Assembly: GCA_029232285.1 (NCBI GenBank) | Contig: JAOXFI010000019.1 | Location: forward strand, 1-64,000 | From: Agmasoma carcini (nom. nud.) | Taxonomy: Eukaryota > Microsporidia > Thelohaniidae | Reading direction: 5' to 3' | Length of the DNA: 64,000 bases | Part shown: positions 59,185-64,000 of the stretch, piece after piece | How the letters are laid out: every line of letters starts with the position of its first letter | How positions within the stretch are numbered: the first letter of the stretch is position 1 | Notes under the pieces: model-generated | Told to the model about the DNA's origin: nothing | Database searches by the model: none | What the model saw: the letters and a program-made list of their open reading frames with translations, nothing else | Translations under genes and position numbers: made by a program

Positions 59185-59703
59185 CTATTTTTTATTGTTT
59201 TTACTTTTATTATCACAAAGTCTGCTTCTAACTACCTTTTCAAACTCAGCTCTAGCATCTCTATACATCTTTGCTGCATCTACATTAGCAGGTGAATAAA
59301 TATTAGGATCATTCAACATAGACATTATACTTGTAACTATCATACAAGTATTCAAAACCGGTGTCCAGCAAGTATTTGGATCTTCACCTATCTCATTGTC
59401 TCTGTGCAATATACTAATACACACCATACCATTAGGATAAACATTAGGATGGAACATTTCAGTTACAAAACGAAACACGGGTGGTACATTTGGATATTCT
59501 CGTCTAAACGATATTCTAGCCTTTAAAGTGACATTTTCATAAAGAGTATCTTTATATCCATTGATAAAAAGATCCCATTCAGCAATGAACTCAGAATTTG
59601 GATTCTCTACTTCCTTGAATGTAAAATTAGCATGTTCATCCTTAGCAATGAGTTCTTTCTCCTTTTCTAGTCTTCTCAAAGCATAACTCTCTTTGTGGAT
59701 CAT
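59185..59703 (-). CDS. UBC7: Ubiquitin-conjugating enzyme E2, Ubc7/UBE2G type
   Basis: An E2 enzyme that takes activated ubiquitin as a thioester and passes it to substrates with an E3. The Ubc7 class works in ER-associated protein degradation. Numbered from the start chosen here (172 residues), the HPN motif is at 85-87 and the catalytic Cys is C95 in NGMVCISILH. It is followed by the acidic insertion RDNEIGEDPNTCWTP that marks the Ubc7/UBE2G/Cdc34 class, then SMLNDPNIYSPANVDAAKMY as in UBE2G2. The frame is open for 16 more codons upstream (to 59751). I chose the internal ATG at 59703 because AAATTTACCCC lies 2-12 bases before it, the start signal of the other genes, and because family members begin here. 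AATAAA lies at the stop. The Ste24 protease, also an ER enzyme, is encoded nearby, but there is no sign of co-regulation. Confidence 0.96.
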   Translation of the reverse strand: MIHKESYALRRLEKEKELIAKDEHANFTFKEVENPNSEFIAEWDLFINGYKDTLYENVTLKARISFRREYPNVPPVFRFVTEMFHPNVYPNGMVCISILHRDNEIGEDPNTCWTPVLNTCMIVTSIMSMLNDPNIYSPANVDAAKMYRDARAEFEKVVRSRLCDNKSKNNKK

Positions 59704-59705
59704 TA

Positions 59706-59716
59706 GGGGTAAATTT
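59706..59716 (-). promoter_or_regulatory. AAATTTACCCC start signal of UBC7
   Basis: The coding strand reads AAATTTACCCC directly before the ATG at 59703. Equivalent signals are AAATTTACCT (EB1), AAATTTGTCCCT (STE24), AAATTTTTCATCCCA (uS8), AAATTTCCC (zinc finger), AAATTTTACC (POB3) and AAAATTTTATCC (eL43). AAATTT and CCC motifs just upstream of starts are known for microsporidia. Here the site decides between two possible start codons. Confidence 0.75.
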
Positions 59717-59869
59717 TTTTTGTTTTTAGAAACAAAATAATAAAAGAACAAAGGAGAAACATTTATTGGTTACTAATATAGAAAACTATTAGTAATAGAC
59801 GTTGAAGTGTTGCATAAGAAAATATAATTAAAAAATGATAAAAAAATTATAAGAATGATAAAATATGAT

Positions 59870-60115
59870 ATATAGTTGTATATATAGTTGTATATATAGT
59901 TGTATATATATAGTTGTATATAATTGTATATAGTCACATATAATCACATATAGTCACATATAATCACATAAAGTCACATATAGTCGCACCGCTTCACCAT
60001 CACACTATCATACCGTCACATCTTCACATATAGTTATAACATCAATCCATCATATCATCACATCATCACATAGTCATACACTCATAGTCATATATATAAC
60101 CACATATAGTCACAA
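59870..60115. repeat. TATATAGTTG and CACATATAGT repeats
   Basis: Four TATATAGTTG units (about 59870-59925) pass into CACATATA(G/A)T units (59935-60000), then into looser ATCACATCATCACAT words. It fills the gap between UBC7 and the EB1 gene. Confidence 0.85.
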
Positions 60116-60155
60116 ATATTCACATACTAATTAACAACACATAACTAACTAATCT

Positions 60156-60833
60156 TTATTTATCAAAATATAATATTTTTAAAATATTCTTAGACAAATC
60201 ACATTCTTCATCCATAACTAACCTTTCAATTTCAACCAATTTAGAATAATAAAAGTCTCTTTCACTTTCAAATACTTTACAATAATCCTTAAGCTTATCA
60301 ATTTCTAAATCTTTTTCATTAACTTTACTATTTAATTTAGACTTAGGAAATGGTGAAATATTAACTAACTCTTCATTAATTGTGTTATCAAAATCATCAT
60401 CAGATAATAAAAGAGACGATTTATTGGCAGAAGAGCAATATTTAGCTATAGAAACATTAGGTGGCAACTTAAAAGCACTTCGTTCATTATTAAACTTAGT
60501 TTGATTGGTTTTGATCTTATTTTCATTAATACAAAAGACATTTCCTGTTTTATCTTCCCATTCTTTATAAAGCCATTGTGCACACTCTAAATTGTCTTGC
60601 ATACGCAATTGTACCATCTTTGGGGGCATTACATGCATTATATTGTGTTCTTTCAATACTTTTTTACAAATATCCAAATTATATTTAAAATCATTAATTT
60701 TCAGCTTAAGTTTCTTTCCAAACATATTTTCTATTACCACAGCTATAGCAAAACCTTTTCCTAAGTGTTCTATGGTTTTAATGTCACTTCCTAAACTGTT
60801 TAGCCATTTTACTAAAAATAGTCTGGACTGCAT
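60156..60833 (-). CDS. BIM1: EB1/Bim1 microtubule plus-end binding protein
   Basis: A 225-residue protein of the EB1 family (yeast Bim1, fission yeast Mal3), which tracks growing microtubule ends and recruits partners to the spindle. The calponin-homology domain covers about residues 1-95 and ends with the family block VQLRMQDNLECAQWLYKEW (74-92; EB1 has K-x-RFQDNLEF-x-QW). A poorly conserved linker follows (100-172). The C-terminal coiled coil plus EB homology motif is seen as KVFESERDFYYSKLVEIERL (186-205), matching the ERDFYF-SKL-x-x-IE core that binds partner proteins. The typical acidic EEY tail is absent; the protein ends ILYFDK. The start follows AAATTTACCT, and the TAA stop overlaps AATAAA. 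It is somewhat shorter than yeast Bim1. Confidence 0.95.
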   Translation of the reverse strand: MQSRLFLVKWLNSLGSDIKTIEHLGKGFAIAVVIENMFGKKLKLKINDFKYNLDICKKVLKEHNIMHVMPPKMVQLRMQDNLECAQWLYKEWEDKTGNVFCINENKIKTNQTKFNNERSAFKLPPNVSIAKYCSSANKSSLLLSDDDFDNTINEELVNISPFPKSKLNSKVNEKDLEIDKLKDYCKVFESERDFYYSKLVEIERLVMDEECDLSKNILKILYFDK

Positions 60834-60984
60834 AGGTAAATTTTTTTATCAAAATACAAGCATATAAAATTAGATTATAAGTAATAAAATTTATAGTTAT
60901 AAACAAAATTAACATATTTTACAATTATAAATTGCAGCAGAATAATATTTTATTGTTAGTTAAATTTTATATCAGAAATCAAAG

Positions 60985-61180
60985 AACAAATTAAGATATC
61001 TGACATAATCTGACATAATCTGACCTATTCTGACTATTCTGACTATTCTGAACATTCTGACTATTCTGACCTAATCTGACCTAATCTGACCAATCTGACT
61101 AATTTGACCTAATCTGAATGACCTGACTAACCTAGTCTGACTATGATAAGACCTAGTCTGAACTAATCTGAAAAATTAAC
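60985..61180. repeat. TCTGAC(N4-5) tandem repeat
   Basis: About 18 units of TCTGACATAA, TCTGACCTAA, TCTGACTAT and similar, 9-11 bases long. It is the reverse-complement style of the AGTCAG array at 58255. Confidence 0.9.
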
Positions 61181-61249
61181 ATAACAAATCGACTATATTA
61201 TTATTAATCACACATAACATATACACATATAAATCAAATCAAATAAGAT

Positions 61250-62389
61250 TTATTTTCTCTTCTCTAACTCAGATCTGATAAAACTTACTCTCTCAGATAC
61301 TGGAGGATGCGTAAGCACTGTAAATCCATACAAACTATCATAAACTGGCGATCCTTTGTTATCCTTCTCAAGCTTTCTCAATGATTTAATCAAATCCTCT
61401 CCATATTCAATAGCAAACAAATCAGCTTGTCTCTCAAACAATCTAGAAAAGAAACTCATCAATATTCCATTAATAAAATTATAGAACGAACTCACATATC
61501 CATGATCAAACAAACTTATACTAAGTGGTTTCCTAAGAGGAAGCATCAATAACGTAAAAAATAACGATATCGCACCTAAAACACAATTCCATAGAACATG
61601 CATCTTGTAATAATGTCCAAACTCATGACCAAGCACTGCAATTATCTCATCATGTGTTAAATTTTTAAGTAAAGTATCATAAAAAACAATACCCTTAAAC
61701 TTACCATAACCATAGAAGAACGCATTAGAATGGGATGTCCTTTTAGACCCATCCATAACGTAAATCTTTGAAAAGTTAAAATTTAACTTTTTAGCCAAAA
61801 CTTGTATTTTCTCTTTAAGATCTTCATCCTCTAAAGGTGTAAATTTATTAAACAAAGGCATAATAAGATATGGATAAATAGTAACAATAACGATGGCTAT
61901 CACCAATAATATAAACCAAAGAACATATAAATTATAGTTAGTCATCACATAGAACACAATACTATAAATAGGATATCCAAAAAATAAGCCAACAAGCGTA
62001 TTCTTGATCAAATCAACTATAAATAAAGTATAAGTCATCTTATTAAATCCATGTTTCTTCTCCAGTACAAAATTATAATAAAAACTTGGATATATTTCAA
62101 TAATTCTACTAATAACAGACTCAAGCAACATAAATTTTATATCTGAAAAACCTGCCATTTCTAAAACCTTAAATTTAGAAAAATACAATAAAAAATCCTT
62201 AACCATTCCAAAGGTCTCATGCCACAGAACATACCTGATTTTATCCTTCTGATAACTGATGGCTTTCTTGTATTCCTCTTCACCCATTTCTTGTTCCTTA
62301 TAAGGCTCATTCAGCTTCTTCAACTGTCTCATCCTAATGTATTGCATGCAAACAAAACTTAGCAGCAACGACCCTAGAGCAACACACAT
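61250..62389 (-). CDS. STE24: CAAX prenyl protease Ste24
   Basis: A 379-residue integral membrane zinc metalloprotease of family M48, expected in the ER and inner nuclear membrane. It removes the last three residues of farnesylated CAAX proteins. The active site is HEFGH (255-259, two His ligands and the catalytic Glu256). The third ligand is Glu319 in ERQADLFA. The family blocks VLEKKHGFNK (108-117) and THPPVSERV (360-368) are present. Hydrophobic segments at about 1-17, 122-150, 155-180, 267-285 and 300-316 fit the multi-span membrane barrel. It is shorter than yeast Ste24 (about 450 residues), with the loss mainly at the N-terminus and in loops. The start follows AAATTTGTCCCT, and the stop lies inside AATAAA. 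The gap to the uS8 stop is only 35 bases, so the two minus-strand genes are packed tightly. Confidence 0.97.
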   Translation of the reverse strand: MCVALGSLLLSFVCMQYIRMRQLKKLNEPYKEQEMGEEEYKKAISYQKDKIRYVLWHETFGMVKDFLLYFSKFKVLEMAGFSDIKFMLLESVISRIIEIYPSFYYNFVLEKKHGFNKMTYTLFIVDLIKNTLVGLFFGYPIYSIVFYVMTNYNLYVLWFILLVIAIVIVTIYPYLIMPLFNKFTPLEDEDLKEKIQVLAKKLNFNFSKIYVMDGSKRTSHSNAFFYGYGKFKGIVFYDTLLKNLTHDEIIAVLGHEFGHYYKMHVLWNCVLGAISLFFTLLMLPLRKPLSISLFDHGYVSSFYNFINGILMSFFSRLFERQADLFAIEYGEDLIKSLRKLEKDNKGSPVYDSLYGFTVLTHPPVSERVSFIRSELEKRK

Positions 62390-62424
62390 AGGGACAAATT
62401 TTTTTATTAGAAATAAAAATTTAT

Positions 62425-62811
62425 TTAAAAGAAATATCCAATAATCTTACCTCCCTTCTTAAACTTGATGGCTTCAATTTGATTCATAAATCCTTTTTCT
62501 GTACCATAAATAACATTACCAAACTGTAAGGCAGGAAGTAGCTTTGATGATCTTGCCTGTATTGACCTGCACTTAAATCTATCCTGAGGGCAGATGGCTC
62601 CACATTTGTTAAGCCTTCCTGTTAAACCAACACGTGCCCTGTCTTTTGAACCTGCATGATATATTTCCAATCTGTTAACATATTCATGTTTCATCATCTG
62701 TCTTAGGAAGTCAACTGTTTCCTTATCAATATGGTGGATAATCAACTCATTTTTACTGTCTCTAGAAGCATTATTAATTGCTGTGCATGCATCTGCTAAT
62801 CTACTGGTCAT
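62425..62811 (-). CDS. RPS22: 40S ribosomal protein uS8 (S15A/Rps22)
   Basis: The 128-residue product has almost the full length of eukaryotic uS8 (130). This is a protein of the small subunit body that binds helix 21 of 18S rRNA. Family blocks are the N-terminal LADACTAINNA (5-15), the NLTGRLNKCG-type motif (here VGLTGRLNKCG, 61-71), LLPALQFG (91-98), and the C-terminal GGKIIGYFF. The middle part (72-90) is more diverged than usual. The start follows AAATTTTTCATCCCA. Downstream, TAAATAAA overlaps the stop and lies inside the 35-base gap that also holds the STE24 start signal. Confidence 0.97.
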   Translation of the reverse strand: MTSRLADACTAINNASRDSKNELIIHHIDKETVDFLRQMMKHEYVNRLEIYHAGSKDRARVGLTGRLNKCGAICPQDRFKCRSIQARSSKLLPALQFGNVIYGTEKGFMNQIEAIKFKKGGKIIGYFF

Positions 62812-62965
62812 TGGGATGAAAAATTTAAAAAAAATTTACTTAAGACGAAAATTCGATATTTATAATTCTTATACTTAAAGTTAACTATTTGAAATATTAT
62901 CACTTATTATCAATCTTAAAGTCACTTATTATCAATCTTAAAAACTTACATCATACAGAATTTAT

Positions 62966-64000
62966 TTATAAGTCAAGTGTCTCAATTGATCTAAGTCTTA
63001 CATCCTTTGGATTATATTCACCTACCTCCTCTTTAACATCCTTACCTTCAGCTTTTCTAGTATCTCCCCAACTGAAATCATCAAAATGCCAAAACGAATA
63101 TACAGGCAAGCAAAAATTCCAAATAGGAAGTGCAATCACATATATCAAACACCAGAAGCAATACTGAAGCTCAAATGTAGTAATCGCAATTAAAACAGGT
63201 GGTAATCCTAATATACCAACCAACATAATAAGTGGTATCCAAGCAGGCTCATACAATATAGAACTAACTATTAAAAAACCTGTAAAAAATATAGCTGCAG
63301 GCAATACTAAAGTACCAAATAATTCTAATCCAATCACAAATTGCATCGAACAGCAAAAAGTACCACATAATTTATCAACAAGCACCAATTCAAACAAATT
63401 ATGTATCGTTGAATTTATCCATCTCCTCCTTTGACTCTGCAAAGTCTTATAATCTGCTGGCGCACAAGTATAACATTTTGCTGATGGAACAAATAATAAT
63501 TTTCTTTTATAAAAATTTCTCATCAATAAAACTGTTAAATATCTATCTTCACCCAAATTAAGTAAATTCTTTTGATGCAACGTCTTTGCTTCATATATGG
63601 AATATCCACTAACTATCAAAGGGTTGGCCAATAAAGGTGTCGTTGTCCATTTCTCTTCAGAGTATGTAGCACGATCAGCATAATTCTTTATGTTCCCAAA
63701 ATTATCAACAACAATCTTAATACGATACGCACAGAAGCACCCTGGCAAACACGTCACACCTCCAAATACTGACTCAAAATTTTTAGCTAAATGATGACTG
63801 ATGTAATATTCAAATACTTGTATCATCGTAACCCAGCTTTCAGTCTTATTTACCAATTTTGTTTCTCCACAAAGACCCAAAACCTTATGATCACTCTCAA
63901 ATACTGAAACTAGCTTAGTCAAAGCCGTTTTCTCAATAATTGTATCTGCATCCAACATCAGCAACACTTCAAAGTCTTTAGGATTATAATGAGGACAAAG
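62966..64000 (-). CDS. CHS: Chitin synthase, C-terminal part (runs off the window)
   Basis: 344 codons of a larger gene whose 5' part lies beyond 64000; the frame is open to the last base. It belongs to the processive GT2 glycosyltransferases that polymerise UDP-N-acetylglucosamine to chitin, the main polymer of the microsporidian endospore wall. Numbered within this fragment, the following are visible: the DAD metal-binding motif (about 17-19), the acceptor-site block [11 protein letters not shown] (about 149-159, with the catalytic Asp of the ED pair), and QRRRW (190-194) that binds the growing chain. Several membrane spans follow (about 214-295), and then [14 protein letters not shown] near the C-terminus, characteristic of class IV-type fungal enzymes. 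The stop runs into TAAATAAA. It lies 154 bases upstream of uS8 on the same strand. Confidence 0.96.
   Translation of the reverse strand, partial: LCPHYNPKDFEVLLMLDADTIIEKTALTKLVSVFESDHKVLGLCGETKLVNKTESWVTMIQVFEYYISHHLAKNFESVFGGVTCLPGCFCAYRIKIVVDNFGNIKNYADRATYSEEKWTTTPLLANPLIVSGYSIYEAKTLHQKNLLNLGEDRYLTVLLMRNFYKRKLLFVPSAKCYTCAPADYKTLQSQRRRWINSTIHNLFELVLVDKLCGTFCCSMQFVIGLELFGTLVLPAAIFFTGFLIVSSILYEPAWIPLIMLVGILGLPPVLIAITTFELQYCFWCLIYVIALPIWNFCLPVYSFWHFDDFSWGDTRKAEGKDVKEEVGEYNPKDVRLRSIETLDL

Overview
The window looks like nuclear DNA of a microsporidian, most likely of the Nosema/Vairimorpha group (inference). The evidence is extreme A+T richness, short intron-less genes shorter than their yeast or human counterparts, an AAATTT-type signal a few bases before each start codon, and an AATAAA signal overlapping or touching each stop codon.

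Layout. (1) A small left gene island at about 230-1912 holds an unrecognised 214-residue protein, ribosomal protein eL43 and a small putative secreted protein. (2) From about 2,000 to 53,000 there is no convincing intact host gene. This is a graveyard of decayed mobile elements on both strands. It holds a Ty3/Gypsy element with a recognisable LTR pair (6259-9990), two head-to-tail decayed Ty3-like elements (38.6-43.7 kb), another Ty3-like pol fragment (32.7-33.5 kb), an LTR/gag fragment (28.2-28.9 kb), a KRBA2-like integrase relic (14.9-15.7 kb), a LINE reverse transcriptase (44.7-45.3 kb), two Tc1/mariner relics (one with both terminal repeats and TA flanks, 46877-48130), three IS630/DDE_3-type transposase relics, eight or nine ISXO2/Merlin-type transposase fragments, and a 223-bp hairpin element (10823-11045). 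(3) From 53 to 55.1 kb there are several minisatellites and a GC-richer structured block. (4) The right gene island (55.5-64 kb) holds the FACT subunit Pob3, a two-finger C2H2 protein of SFP1 type, the E2 enzyme Ubc7, an EB1/Bim1 microtubule-end protein, the CAAX protease Ste24, ribosomal protein uS8, and the C-terminal part of a chitin synthase that runs off the window. Six of these seven lie on the minus strand.

The right-hand genes are unrelated housekeeping functions: chromatin, protein degradation and prenyl-protein processing at the ER, microtubules, translation and spore-wall chitin. There is no operon logic. Intergenic gaps in this island carry different short tandem repeats, many built on a TGAC/GTCA core. 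All transposon calls rest on reading decayed translations by eye. Their outer borders are approximate unless a terminal repeat is named.
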